Origin: Apostichopus japonicus
Lineage: Eukaryota > Echinodermata > Holothuroidea > Aspidochirotida > Stichopodidae
Length of the DNA: 64,000 bases
Assembly: GCF_037975245.1 (NCBI RefSeq)
Contig: NC_092575.1
Span: forward strand, 12,017,001-12,081,000
Direction: 5' to 3'
How positions within the stretch are numbered: position 1 is the first letter of the stretch; each line of letters starts with the position of its first letter. The notes beneath the pieces are model-generated. The model saw nothing but the letters and a program-made list of their open reading frames with translations, did not search any database and was not told the origin of the DNA. Position numbers and translations under genes: made by a program. Below are positions 12,201 through 22,384 of this stretch, piece after piece.

Positions 12201-15200
12201 ACAAAAAAGGTTTGGCACCAGGGATATAGTGGATGATGCTACTTCAAAGAACATGGAACTTTAGTACTCAGATTTGGATATATGGTAGAAAGAGCACGAT
12301 TGTTGTGTAAAGACAGGTAAGCAAGTAAGACTGAAGATGTAGGTACACAAAAATCAGATGCAAAATGGGCAGATCGGAGACTGTGAATCCGTTTCTACCG
12401 AAACCAGTCATCCTATTAAAACCCTGTTGTTTAACGGATTTCGTATCAAACAGAATACGCTGTTATCATAACGAGGTGATTATTTTCCATTCCGAAAATG
12501 GAAATTAAAAATAAATGACACGGACCAAGCAAATGTTTTCTAAAAACTTTTGTGAATCAAATGGTCAGAGATAAAAAAATTGTCCTTGAGATATACAGGG
12601 GATGCAAGATTTGTTTATGACCAAAAAAGGTGGAGAAAGATCAACAAAAAGACTTACCTTTTCCAGACTGACTGCTAGTGTGGACATGGAATTCTTCTTC
12701 AGCATGAAAAACTTTGGTATTGTTTCTGAAAGACAATAGAAAACAACCTCATCTTTTATCCCAAATTGGAGGCTTTGTCTAGAAGGAAGTATCGTGGTAA
12801 CTAGTCTTCTTGCATTTTTTATTGTTTTTTTTTTACATCCCCTGATATATTTTGTCAAACAATCCATGAATATCTTAACTTTGAAGTGTGATGCAGTATA
12901 CACACAGCATAAACAGTACTTCATTTTAATAAAAAAATTTTTTTTAACTGATATTAGAATTTATCCGTTAAAATGCTGTTTGGCAAAACATACAACAGGC
13001 TAAACAATAGACTAGTTGATTGTACACAAAGGGATGTTGTTTGTTGTCTCGTTGGAAGCAATGAAAAACTTTGGCTTCCACTTCAACTGGCATCTACCTG
13101 AAGGAAATAGCATCTCCCTGGTATGGAGAGAGGTTTTCACATTCAGCAATAGAAGCTGAGGCTGTCAACCCTCCTTCCCCAAGCCTGGCAGACAGCCAAG
13201 CTAGGAAGTGAGAGACACCCACCAACCGAAGGCTTATTTTAGACCCGAGGCAACATTTAACACCGATACTTATGGTGATTGTATACATTCAGTAGAGAAG
13301 TTAAACCTGTTTACATATTCGTTTCCTGTGCATCCCCATAAACTAGTTTTTTTGGTTTATAAGACATTCTTCTTAGACATTCTTTTTTCACTCCTGTTCC
13401 TTTGTCTTCTTCAGGAAGTGTTCCATTATCAACTTAACTAAGCCCTCACACATCCTGCAACACTTCCTCTTCACAAGTGTATTTACATTATCTAATTATC
13501 TTTACAAACATTCCGTTTGTCGTGAAGAAGAACCAGCGTCGCCGCAGATGGGTTCTAGAGTGGAGACGATTAAATTATACCAGGATATGAATACCTTCAT
13601 AGAAACGGCCAGAAAAACAAAAGCAGAAACTTAAAGGCAGCCCAAAAGCACCCAGACAAAATTTTCTGAGATGGTTTGTCTATATATTTGCCACATTTTA
13701 TTGGTCCTGCAAATTGCACATTTCCATGACATTATCATAGAAGAATTTTAGGTGGAAATTCTCCTCAGCTCTGGCATCATTTTGAAAGAGAGAGAGAGTA
13801 AGCTGATCATAGACTTAAACGGAATAATGATTCGAAGCAAACCGGTCTGATCTTATTTGTGACTATAAATAAGAACTGGTGGCAGGCTCATCCCTACCTA
13901 CCCCTACCCCTCCACCTCTAAGCACAGTAACCCCATCGGAGGAAGCTTTTATAAGACCTACCATTGAGAAGTTTGATCAACCGTTCCAGGTTAACACTGA
14001 TGTGTTGTATCAGCTCTATATCTTTCTCGTCGCAGGCTCATCGCTACCTACCCCTACCCCACCACCTACAAGCACAGTAACCCCATCAGAGGAAGCTTTT
14101 ATAAGACCTACCATTGAGAAGTTTGATCAACCGTTCCAGGTTGACATTGATGTGTTGTATCAGCTCTATATCACTCTCATCGCAGGCTTCGTCGCTAGTT
14201 TTTGTCAAACTCTCCAAACTAAAGTGGAAAACATTCAAATCATTACGATTTCGACAATGTCAAAATGAAGGTTAGTTCTTCGCATTCAACTACACTATAA
14301 AGCATAATTGTATGTTACGTAAATACTTCATGGATGATTAACTGCAAAAATTATGAAATGCATGACAGTTTCGTATTGTCTCCATACGAGTGGTTACATA
14401 TGATGCGACCTTAAGATTGCCAGACGATTTTATAACTGCAACATTATGAATGGACTTAGGGACAGGTAGCTAAATTATATATTTATGCAAAAAGGGAAGG
14501 CCAGATTTTTTCAGTTTTTGTCAACTTCCCACCCCCACCCTCCCCCCAACTTAACTAAAATATGAACAATGTTCAAAACAAAAAGGAATGTCTCCACAAG
14601 ATATATTCTAGTCATCTCAAAATGAAATCCAAAAGATGGAAGACCATCTGCCAGTTAAGAAATATACCGTACAAAGTATGCAAATATTCAATGAGATGTT
14701 TTCACCATTCTGCTGCATATGTGTTTACGATGACTTTAAACCCACACAGCCCGGCTGAACTTGATCAGACTGAACCCCACAGTCATAACACAAAAAGTCA
14801 CGGACAGTCGGACAGTATGTGTGTGTGTGCTTGCGACTCGGCGACTAATTAAAAAAAAAAAAACTAGGCCACGACAGTCGACTTGAATCAGGCCGTACTC
14901 TTCGGGCAGTCAGTGTGTGGCAGTTTTAACAAGAAAAATTGTTTACATCTCCAGCGTTACAGGGTTCACTACGTAACTCCTAATTATTATTGCCAACATC
15001 CAACAATTTATCGTGCCACGTCTCTGAGACTGGCATTCACTTCATCGCTCAAGTGCAGCGTCTTTTCCATTCGTGTGTGACGTGATACCACGAGCGTTTC
15101 AAGTTTGCCCTTGAACTCGGTTACAAATGTGAATGGGCTGCTGAATCCTTAACTACAACGAGAAGTGCGACAAATGAGCCAAGGTTTTTATAACATACTT

Positions 15201-18200
15201 AGTTGTGTTCTTTATGCACCAGATGTACCTGGAGATTGAGTCACGTCTCGAGACACTGTGCGTGCAAGTTTTCCACTTGGTTTTATGTCTGTTTGCCTCA
15301 AATGACCTACGACCCTCTCTCCACAGGCTAGGGATTCTTTTTAAATAATTATTCATGAGGTATCCTCACAATGAGAACCATCCTAATTTCCCCACTTGAG
15401 ACTTTGAATATCTAAGGTATTGATATCTTGACCCCTGCTGCTCTCAAGTAACCTTTATTAAACTCTACAGTAGGATTCCTGCACTTTAAGATTGCCCCTC
15501 CTGAAATATCAAGTTCACATGATTTTCAAACTTTGACCTCAAATGGCCTTTGACCGTCACCAAGAACAACAGGCATCGTCAACTGAATATAGGGATGCAA
15601 CTTACATGAATATCGATAAAGTATCCATAAAGTATGAATATCAACCAAAGCTTCCCTAATTAAGATATCACGATTACAAGGCCTTCAACTTTTGACCTAT
15701 ACTGACCCCAAATGACATTTGACCTCAACTAAAAGCAATAGGCTTCATCTACTAACAATAAGGCATCCATACGCCAACTACGAGATCAATCCAGTTTTTC
15801 CTTTCTTGAGATATTGTGTTTACAATGTTTTCACATTTCGACCGCTACTAACTTCAAATGACCTTTGACCTTAATGACGACCAACAGGCTTCTTGAAACT
15901 CAATATGGGACATCATGGGAAAGAAATGTGATCGATGCATGTTTCCCTTCTTGACACCCTGTTTACGAAGCAAAGCACCACCCACACATGCCCAAACACA
16001 CACCCACACAGGTACATAAACATTGATGCCAATAAGATTTGCAAAGGTTACGATTTCATCTCATGCCCAAAAGGAAGATGTTGAACCGGAGCGTTGATGT
16101 GAGCACCAGCATTAAAACTGTGACGTAATTATTACGACACTGACTAGGTGGACTGTTATATACTTTAAACCTTTTACGACGTACCAGGCTGATATCCTGC
16201 TGAAGACCGCATTGAAATTGTTAAGACTGAGAGCATAGAGGACTCTGGCTGCCGAAGTCTTGAGTTGTGAGATCAACAGATGATCGCAAGAATCGTAGTT
16301 CAAGAGGAGGCAGAGCTGTGGGAGGAGCGTCTTCACCAGCATGGTCTCGTCCGACCTTGTGGTGTCCTTTGGTTGCTGTAATATGTAGCAAGAAAGACAG
16401 TAGTTCCTTGTTTTATATATATCTACATGTACACATATATATGTTCCATATATGTATATGTTCATCGGTCATACATTATATTTTACTCTTTCTTTCTGTT
16501 TTTGCTACTATTACCACATTGTATGACTTACACGACATATAACTGCATGCACGGAATGTATAGAAAAGTCAAATTGTGAGTATATATTACTGTAAACTTG
16601 AAAGTAGACAAATTTAATCAAAAGAGACCGTCTTTAAAACTAAGGAATTACGAACGTTGACAAATAACAGACGACTGGGACTTGAAACTCGAGCACAAAG
16701 TGACATCATCAATAGAAGTTTTCATCTTAACCCTTCGAGATTAACATCCCCCCCCCCCCCCTCCGTACTTAAGTAAGTTACTGGGCCGATACTCCATGAT
16801 CAAACATTGCTGAGAAGACTAAGCAACTGCGATGCTATAGGTATTGAGTTAAGATTGGGCCATAGCAAAACTATAAATCACTTATGATATTTAAAAAAAA
16901 AAAAAATCAAACTTTCTTATTGGATTGACAAGATGGCTACATCATCTTAATGAATGTAAATTTTATTTTATACTGTAGAAGCCCTAGCGAATTTGGCTGC
17001 CCTTCTTTTTTTCTCCCTTTTTAATTTTTAGTCCAAACATAGCTTTTAACTGGCCTTATGGAAGGCCACACAGAGGTCATGTCCTTTTAAGGTCTTACTT
17101 TACAGCCCTCATTTGCAGAGTGTAAACAGTACTCTGAAATGTATGCTGGCAGTGGGCCAAAAGTGATATGGATTATCAAAAAAAAAAAACAGTGAACAAA
17201 CAGTACAGTATATATACAGTATGGCTTAGACTGCTATAGTGGCATGAAGTAATGATAACAGTACAGTAGAGTGTAAACATTAACCCCTGTGTAGTAGGTC
17301 TGTGATATTTATTGATTTTATTTGAACAAGAATTCTTTTATCATTAAATATAGTTTTGGAAACAACCATTTTCTGAGTTTTGTTACAGTATAAATGGCAC
17401 AGATCAGACATGTTTGAACCCTTTTAAACAGAAACCTGTTGCTTTTTTTTTTTACTTCTCAGCATTGACCCATGTCAATGCTAGACTTAACTATCACACT
17501 CTCAAACAGCAGGACAAAAAGGTTTGACAGTTTATCCACTCCCTGCATTTTAACTTCAGAAGCAGAAACAATTTGCATAAGTAACATGGAGTTTATTATA
17601 GGGTCGTTTGTTTATTGTCCCTGGCAGATATGCTAGAAATTTTAATAACTGGTCACTCATGTCAATTCAACTGAACATCGGAAGATACTGTAGCTGTAAA
17701 TGTAGCAGGAATGCTAGGCTGTCTGCTTCACAAGCGACCATTTAGTGGAAAGTCACCCATACCGACGAAGAAAGTTTGCGGGAATTTCAGCAAGGTTTCC
17801 CAACTATGAGAAACTTGAAGAAACTACTTTTGAAAACGGTTGAAATGTTAAGCTGGCTAAGCTCTTGGGGGAGGGAGGGGGGGGGCGGGAGAACAGACAT
17901 TCTCTGACCACATTTGGTCTTGGTTATGAAGATTCATAGAGAACATTAATGAGATAACACCTTACACGACATCGTCGAATCACACTGAAGATAATATCAA
18001 TGAGTACAAGCTTACCGCTGCGAGACATTTCTCAAGAGTATCTAGAATGATGAGTTGTGATTGATAAAGGCTCTTTTCATTTTCTCCACTGGTCAATGGC
18101 TTCTGCAGAAGAAAACAATTGAAAATGGACATTAGTTCTGAAAAAAAAACCTAGGACATGTTGCTTCAATAGTACTGGACTATAGTTACTGGATTTGGTT

Positions 18201-21200
18201 CAAAAAGGATTGTGACGTTGAAGAAAACCGAAAATTCTCAAATGATATTTTTTGTTCTTTTTAAGCCACAGAACAATAATTTCCACATGACCAAAAACAT
18301 TACTTGCAATACTGTAGCTTAGAACTGTAAGAATAATTTTAATGGAAAGATTAGTTCCGACACAAACCTAGAACGTATAAACAGCTAAGAATGTTACTTT
18401 TAATGCCAGTGGATGTTGCTGTTTGCCAGTAGATAATGAAAACCACTGGCATTTTTCTTTGATTAAAAGAGACATGTACAGGCTTTGGTATTAATTCAAG
18501 GCAAATACCCTGTGGTAATTTGATAAGCTAAGAAGACCAACTGCAGAGAAACTAATCTGTTTTAATTGAAATCTGCACAAAAAGAAATGGGTTCATACGT
18601 ACTAAAAGTACCTCACACACAAGTGTAGCCAGGACAGTTGCATGTCTCAAAAAAAAAGCCTTTACATACAGAAATATTTTCCTATCGTCTCTAAAAAAAA
18701 AAAAAATCTGACTACCAATGTGTAATTCAACAATTACCAGACCATCAGTGCCCACCCGATGATCATGAGTGGATGGCTGGTATAACAGCATGAAGCACCC
18801 TTTCTGAGATAACGTTGATAATCCATTTCAATGCTATATCAAACTCCTGTACATAACTATGTAAGCCATTGGCCTGATATTTTAGCACCAAACCGTGCAG
18901 CAGTGTGAAGTCGACAGTTATGCAAGCTTCATTTTGCATTTTAATGAGGTCAGTGGAAGTATGACAAGTGTCTGATTGACAAAATGTTGGGAATTGAATT
19001 GGATCTGTTACTGTAGTTTATTCTCTGATTAATTAGCATGATCCATATCATAAGAACATACAGCATAACGACTTAACTTGATCAATTGCAAGCTGATTTT
19101 GCATATCATTTTCTGGTTCTTTTACAAGACATTACGGACCAAATGCAGACCTTTTTGTGCTTTTGGATGTTTACCGTTTTTCTACTGCATATTATTGTAT
19201 ACATGTATGTTGTATTGAGGGCTCCTCTGGGAAGCAGGAGCAGGACTACCCTCGTAAAAGATGACAATAATGAAAAATTAATAGTCATAATCAGGGTTAT
19301 AGCTAGGAGATTGTGAGTGCTGGTTAAATAAATTTGCGAAGCGTAGCGAGCGAAGCTCTCGCATCTCACGGCCGGGGGTCCAGGGGCCCGCTTAAGGGCC
19401 CCTGGTGGGGTCCAGGGCAACGCCCCGGTGGGGGTCGAGGGTATTTTGGTAAATAACAGAAAAAGGTGACGTTATTATCATGTTTTACGGCAAGGGAAAG
19501 AAAAATTTGTTACTTTTGTTGTATTTCACAAGCATTTTACTATTTTTTTGTGCCGGCCGGTGGACTGTTTATTCACTTCCAATGCCGGCCGGCAGGCGTG
19601 AGTGGCGGTTACCACCGGCCGCCGCCGGCCGGCGTGGCTATAACCCTGGTCATAATCATAATTTAAAAAAGCTGCTTCAATGTTCAAGACTGAACTGCAG
19701 GATAGGATGAAAAGTAACAGTGGAATGCATAGTAAGGTTTCCAATGGCAAGAGTTCAACCAGCTGAGCACTTGGATTTAGAAACACTCGTAAAACCTAGT
19801 CTCCCTAGTGACTCAAATGACCACCTCTACCTATGGACATGATTATTTCTATTAACTTACCAGTGACAAATTCTTTAGTAACCTGGCTAGCCCATTGATG
19901 ACCGATGAGAACAAGTTCCTACTTAGTTTAATCAGGCATTCTCTATTTCTCTCCAAGTCAGCACCAACATGACTGGCCTCACCGCTTATATAGTATGGAA
20001 GCTGGGAAAAGATATAAAAAATTTAAATTTTGTCTGTTATAGTAGAAAACACATTATATTTGGGTCCAAAGTTGAATTCCAAAAGAAGAACAAGCAACTT
20101 GATAAAATAAATTTCTATAGAGACATGTTGATAATAAAACTGAAAAAAAAAAAAAAAACTACAGTTATTTTTAATGTACTGTACTGTAGGCCTCAACTTT
20201 GTAATAAGCATTGTTTTATGTTGCAACTAGACTAGATATACGGCAAATGAAAAAATTTACATTATAAGTTAGGTAAATCGCATTGCAATATTCCTGCAAG
20301 GATATCATACAAAACTATAAACCCATTCAGCTGGTTAAGGATTTTATCCCTCGGACAACCAGCCCTTATTGTCTTTTTTTATTGGGAGGGGGAGGGGGGC
20401 CTGGGGTAATACAATTTAACTTTGATTTAAGCAACCCAAACCAGGATCTGCATGTATATCTTCGCATCATATCATCTTTAAAACTGTGCATGATCTAATT
20501 ACACCAAACAAGATTTGCCATGAAAATAAATTGGCCTGTAGTCAGAGTCAAATTAGCATTAGAAAGAAAAATTATTGTCTGTGACTCTATTCATTAGAAG
20601 TTTATGGGTTTTGATATCCAGGTGTTCTCACAGGAACTGTGGTTGTTTTTCTTATAACGGAAATTGATCAAACAAGGCTGAAATTGAATTGCAACACATT
20701 AGTTCAATCACAGGGAGTAGGTTGGTAGATGTTCCTTTTACATATGACATTGAAAATTTTGTGAATAGTTTAGTCATGTGACCATCACTCATTAGCTTTT
20801 ACAGTCTACATCCTCCAAAATACCATTTAATTGTTTGCCCTTTGTGTTTGCATTTGTTTTCCTCTCACTGAAGTTTTAACAAAATTTCATCATCATCTTG
20901 TTTCATTTTGTAGTGAGGATATTTAATATTTTCTTCCCTAATTACCTGAGATTTTGTCTCAGAGCGCAATCGATAGTTTGCAAAAGATTCTGTGCAATTT
21001 AAACTGCCAAGTACTCTAGTTTGATGGTATTGATATCAATTTGACAAATCAAAATAAGAACCCCGAAAATAGAACTATTCCTGTAGTTGGCAGGAAATTC
21101 AATCTTTTTTCAACCCACTTTTTTTGTATTACGCTATAGGATGAAGAGGTATGCAGACCAAAATGCTGATAGAAGGTGTCCAATGTTGCAAATGGTATCC

Positions 21201-22384
21201 AAATTTGCAAAAATTGGATTGCTGTAATTGACACAAAGTATTTCCATTTTCTTACATCACATGGGCTAATAATATTAAGTAGGTTTTTCCTTGCCACAAA
21301 TGCATTTAATCTCCAGAACTGCTCATGGAGTTTACATTTCATGTATGAAACTGTAAGAAATCAAAGAGGTTTGTATAATTTATTAGGGTTGTTTACAGCA
21401 GGTAAGATCACTCCCTTAGGACTGTTGTAAAATGCTTTGTCAAACCTGGGTACAAAAGTTAGGCTTTACTTCTTATAGAATTGTTCTTACTTGCCTAGCC
21501 TATTTATTTTTAATTTTGGAGGAGGTGGAGGGGAGGGGGGGGGGGTATGGAGGAACTGATCATGGTTTGACAGGATGAACATGAAGCATTACACATCAAT
21601 AACAAGAAGTTAGGCAGATTCTTAATTTTGCTGTAGCCAAATTGTGAAGTTGAATATTTACTGATTTTTGTAGGCTTGTGATCACCAGTTGGCACATTTT
21701 TACAGTTCACATCCTGTGCATTGAAATTTCTACGAGCTGTAGGCCTTGGCCTTGTTTTGTTCTGCTGACAGATTTTGATCAAAATTTCACAAACATATAT
21801 CAGCATCATCTATTGTTTTTGTTTTGTTGCACAGATATGAACATTTTCTTACCAATCGCTGAAATTTTGATTGACAATGCTGTCCATTGTGTAGGTCCGC
21901 AGTGGAATCATTTGTTTAGGTCTAAGTTAAGCAGACCATGTTCAAGCCAATACAACGATGAATGAAGTCACACGTTATCCTAAAGCCTTGGTTTATAAAA
22001 ATTGCAGAATGTTGAAACACACGAAAGGACGAACAGTAACACTAGGTCTATTACAAGCAAACCTTCACTGCCAACCAGTGGCATAAAGCTTGCATTGACA
22101 ACACTTACTCTAACAGTTATAGGTGTACATCCTTTCAGCAAGGACTTGGTATTTGCGAGTTAACTTTCTCATTTTTACATAGCCTTCCAATGGTAACGTT
22201 AGGCTTGTACACTAACAAATAGGCCAAGTACCGCACGTATTCAGCAATACACATACTGACCTACCATACATGTGTGTATCATATATGTATGCTGTAACAA
22301 ATAGACTAAGATATGACAAACCTGTAACTCGAATCTTGCTAGAAGTAATGAAACCCATTCGATTGGTCTTTGGGCCGCTGCCAT
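63..22384 (-). CDS. NF1: Neurofibromin (NF1), N-terminal half, 16 exons found, continues past left edge
   Basis: Neurofibromin is a very large cytoplasmic Ras GTPase-activating protein that switches Ras off. The window holds only the helical-repeat region before the cysteine/serine-rich and GAP domains. Exon spans, in coding order: 22322-22384, 19861-20001, 18016-18102, 16185-16375, 14112-14218, 12658-12725, 11586-11661, 11211-11320, 10281-10511, 9536-9727, 8538-8654, 7459-7584, 5796-5998, 4371-4554, 3622-3808, then 63-212. The first fifteen sum to 2083 nt (694 codons plus one base) with consistent phases and GT-AG introns. Family-conserved stretches seen include LIILDTLEKCLA, NFNAVFSRIS, WNWMDNYPDE, LFLDSLRK, WWPKID, VKLVHADPKL, TDILKWL and LCEEA. 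One short exon between 213 and 3621 was not located, so the join to the last exon is unproven. The family assignment is very secure; single exon edges are by eye. Confidence 0.95.
394..762. mobile_element. hAT-type non-autonomous element (MITE), family 1
   Basis: The 369-bp element has perfect 15-bp terminal inverted repeats, CAGGGGTGGGCAACC at the left and its complement at the right. It is flanked by an exact 8-bp direct repeat CTTTAGAG at 386-393 and 763-770. The 8-bp duplication and CAGGGG end are typical of the hAT superfamily. There is no transposase inside. It sits in an NF1 intron. Confidence 0.9.
1209..2611. repeat. Minisatellite, 27-bp unit with higher-order structure
   Basis: About fifty copies of a 27-bp unit (core CTGGCTATTTCTGGGCTACC). 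The variant AACTTGGCTAC recurs at about 1667, 1777, 1914, 2051, 2161, 2298, 2408 and 2545. The spacing is therefore 110 or 137 bp, i.e. blocks of four or five units plus 2 bp. Because 27 is a multiple of three, long plus-strand frames stay open by chance (repeating GYPLTW), and I do not treat them as genes. Confidence 0.95.
3622..3808 (-). CDS. NF1: NF1 coding exon 15
   Basis: 187 nt, phase 0 in and 1 out, TTCCAG acceptor. It encodes FFMNIWSTDQEAVSTALTCL, LCEEAEICCGAD and VVPNYTIYSD, following family LCEEADIRCGVDEV and LLPNYNTF. The donor GTAAAA is weak but usable. Confidence 0.92.
4371..4554 (-). CDS. NF1: NF1 coding exon 14
   Basis: 184 nt, phase 2 in and 0 out, CCACAG acceptor and GTAGGT donor. 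It reads SSQILFSVGQKLLLQQI, then TTDILKWLSEVLALRNSFL, and ends DAQNKLE, matching the family's STEILKWLREILICRNKFLL and QAQTKLE. Confidence 0.93.
5352..5402. repeat. Dispersed repeat GTTGGCCTGACGTTTCGATC
   Basis: A single arm of the repeat that is folded back on itself at 6065-6159. A weaker relative is at 48297-48345. It lies in an NF1 intron and has no coding content. Confidence 0.7.
5641..5780. repeat. Dispersed intronic repeat, copy 1 (140 bp)
   Basis: This stretch closely matches 10567-10705 in the same orientation, including CTCCCAACCCATTATACTT and TTGAAATGATGACTTT. It is an interspersed repeat in two different NF1 introns. Confidence 0.8.
5796..5998 (-). CDS. NF1: NF1 coding exon 13
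   Basis: 203 nt, phase 0 in and 2 out, TTCTAG acceptor and GTGAGG donor. It begins NPDRQGHEIQQSTLQ and ends ELWNREAPIATFWDI, in line with family NPRKQGPETQGST and LWNPDAPVETFWEI. Confidence 0.93.
6065..6159. repeat. Fold-back (inverted) repeat
   Basis: The left arm 6065-6108 and right arm 6117-6159 are near complements, sharing GTAAGTTGGCCTGA. They would form a hairpin with a very short loop. The sequence lies in the NF1 intron just upstream of exon 13. Confidence 0.85.
7459..7584 (-). CDS. NF1: NF1 coding exon 12
   Basis: 42 codons, phase 0 to 0, AAACAG acceptor and GTAAGT donor. It encodes LSNFKYKVGLKSRDKPGED and LVKLVHADPKLMLYV; the family has MVKLIHADPKLLL here. Confidence 0.93.
8538..8654 (-). 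CDS. NF1: NF1 coding exon 11
   Basis: 39 codons, phase 0 to 0, AATCAG acceptor and GTAAG donor. It holds WWPKIDKLYATAEQLRNLF, following the family's WWPKIDAVYCHSVELRNMF. Confidence 0.93.
8924..9269. repeat. Minisatellite, 16/17-bp unit
   Basis: About twenty head-to-tail copies of GAGTTCCACACATATT, with G/A and one-base insertion variants. It is in the NF1 intron between exons 10 and 11. The open frame on the minus strand (repeating MCGTQYVWN) is a by-product of the repeat. Confidence 0.95.
9536..9727 (-). CDS. NF1: NF1 coding exon 10
   Basis: 64 codons, phase 0 to 0, CCTCAG acceptor and GTGAGT donor. It encodes LLLFNPLKPLSRFQGDVGLM and VLVRALHTIITK, matching the family. Confidence 0.93.
10281..10511 (-). 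CDS. NF1: NF1 coding exon 9
   Basis: 77 codons, phase 0 to 0, TTTTAG acceptor and GTACGT donor. It contains QKLFLDSLRKWLCATSG and GAVVACVKLCKAASYV, both strongly conserved in neurofibromin. Confidence 0.94.
10567..10705. repeat. Dispersed intronic repeat, copy 2 (139 bp)
   Basis: Second copy of the repeat at 5641-5780, same orientation, with scattered substitutions. It begins about 55 bp from NF1 exon 9, on its acceptor side. Confidence 0.8.
11211..11320 (-). CDS. NF1: NF1 coding exon 8
   Basis: 110 nt, phase 1 in and 0 out, GTAAG donor. It encodes CCDRLFQLADTHPE and then SSVWLLQVMLLVLCP, following the family's KAAVWPLQIILLILCP. Confidence 0.93.
11586..11661 (-). CDS. NF1: NF1 coding exon 7
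   Basis: 76 nt, phase 0 in and 1 out, CTTGCAG acceptor and GTGAGT donor. It encodes AIWNWMDNYPDELVKLEQ, matching the conserved AFWNWVENYPDEFTKL. Confidence 0.93.
12658..12725 (-). CDS. NF1: NF1 coding exon 6
   Basis: 68 nt, phase 1 in and 0 out, TTTCAG acceptor and GTAAGT donor. Joined to exon 5 it reads KLLNETIPKFFMLKK, then TLAVSLEK, as in the family's RLLKETAFKFKALKK. Confidence 0.9.
13882..14181 (-). repeat. 150-bp tandem duplication overlapping NF1 exon 5
   Basis: Two 150-bp direct copies, 13882-14031 and 14032-14181, differ at scattered positions, and the start of a third follows (GCAGGCTTCGTCG). The right copy holds the last 70 nt of NF1 exon 5 plus its donor. The left copy keeps an open exon-like frame (DIELIQHISVNLERLIKLLN) and the same GTAGGT donor, but has no matching acceptor and has an in-frame TGA just upstream. 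It is best read as a decaying partial exon copy. Confidence 0.9.
14112..14218 (-). CDS. NF1: NF1 coding exon 5 (3' part tandemly duplicated downstream)
   Basis: 107 nt, phase 2 in and phase 1 out: acceptor CTTTAG, donor GTAGGT. It encodes LESLTKTSDEACDESDIELI and then QHINVNLERLIKLLN, matching the family's DIELLQYINVDCAKLKRLLK. The last 70 nt of this exon, its donor and 80 nt of intron are repeated at 13882-14031 as a second, slightly diverged copy. Confidence 0.9.
15280..15960. repeat. Diverged ~150-bp tandem repeat with TGACCTTTGACC motifs
   Basis: Four loose copies of a unit carrying CAAATGACCTTTGACC and then an AACAGGCTTC-like segment, near 15300, 15540, 15706 and 15855. The clearest core is TGACCTTTGACC at 15859-15870, which fits a DR1 nuclear-receptor half-site pair. 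Position in an NF1 intron; any regulatory role is only a possibility. Confidence 0.6.
16185..16375 (-). CDS. NF1: NF1 coding exon 4
   Basis: 191 nt, starting QPKDTTRSDETMLVKTLLPQ after TTACAG and reaching NNFNAVFSRIS before a GTACGT donor in phase 2. Both ends match the family closely. Confidence 0.94.
18016..18102 (-). CDS. NF1: NF1 coding exon 3
   Basis: 29 codons, phase 0 to 0, with CTGCAG acceptor and GTAAG donor. It contains SLYQSQLIILDTLEKCLA, nearly identical to the neurofibromin segment. Confidence 0.94.
19292..19648. mobile_element. hAT-type non-autonomous element, family 2, GC-rich
   Basis: The 357-bp element begins CAGGGTTATAGC and ends with the exact complement GCTATAACCCTG. It is flanked by an 8-bp direct repeat GTCATAAT at 19284-19291 and 19649-19656. 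Its interior is GC-rich (repeated GGCCGG and GCGAAGC), unlike the AT-rich surroundings. It has no transposase and sits in the NF1 intron between exons 2 and 3. Confidence 0.9.
19861..20001 (-). CDS. NF1: NF1 coding exon 2
   Basis: 47 codons, phase 0 to 0, starting LPYYISGE after an AG acceptor and ending before GTAAG. It contains NRECLIKLSRNLFSSVINGL, which follows the family pattern NKECLINISKYKFSLVISGL. Confidence 0.92.
20002..22321 (-). other. NF1 intron 1, no other gene seen
   Basis: AT-rich sequence with short A and G runs (for example 21530-21546). I find no exon with family similarity and no clear element. Confidence 0.6.
22322..22384 (-). CDS. NF1: NF1 coding exon 1 with start codon
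   Basis: The exon encodes 21 residues beginning MAAAQRPIEWVSLLLARFEL, close to the known neurofibromin start (MAAHRPVEWV). It ends CAG before a GTTTGT donor in phase 0. The conserved N-terminus fixes the start codon at 22384-22382. Confidence 0.92.

Noticed and set aside
13882-14031. Second copy of NF1 exon 5 as a mutually exclusive exon
   Set aside because: The copy has no good acceptor in the right phase and an in-frame TGA precedes the open part. It is kept only as a duplication finding.
13879-14268. Plus-strand frame of 129 codons with two PTPTPPP-containing repeats
   Set aside because: It is the opposite strand of the duplicated NF1 exon region.
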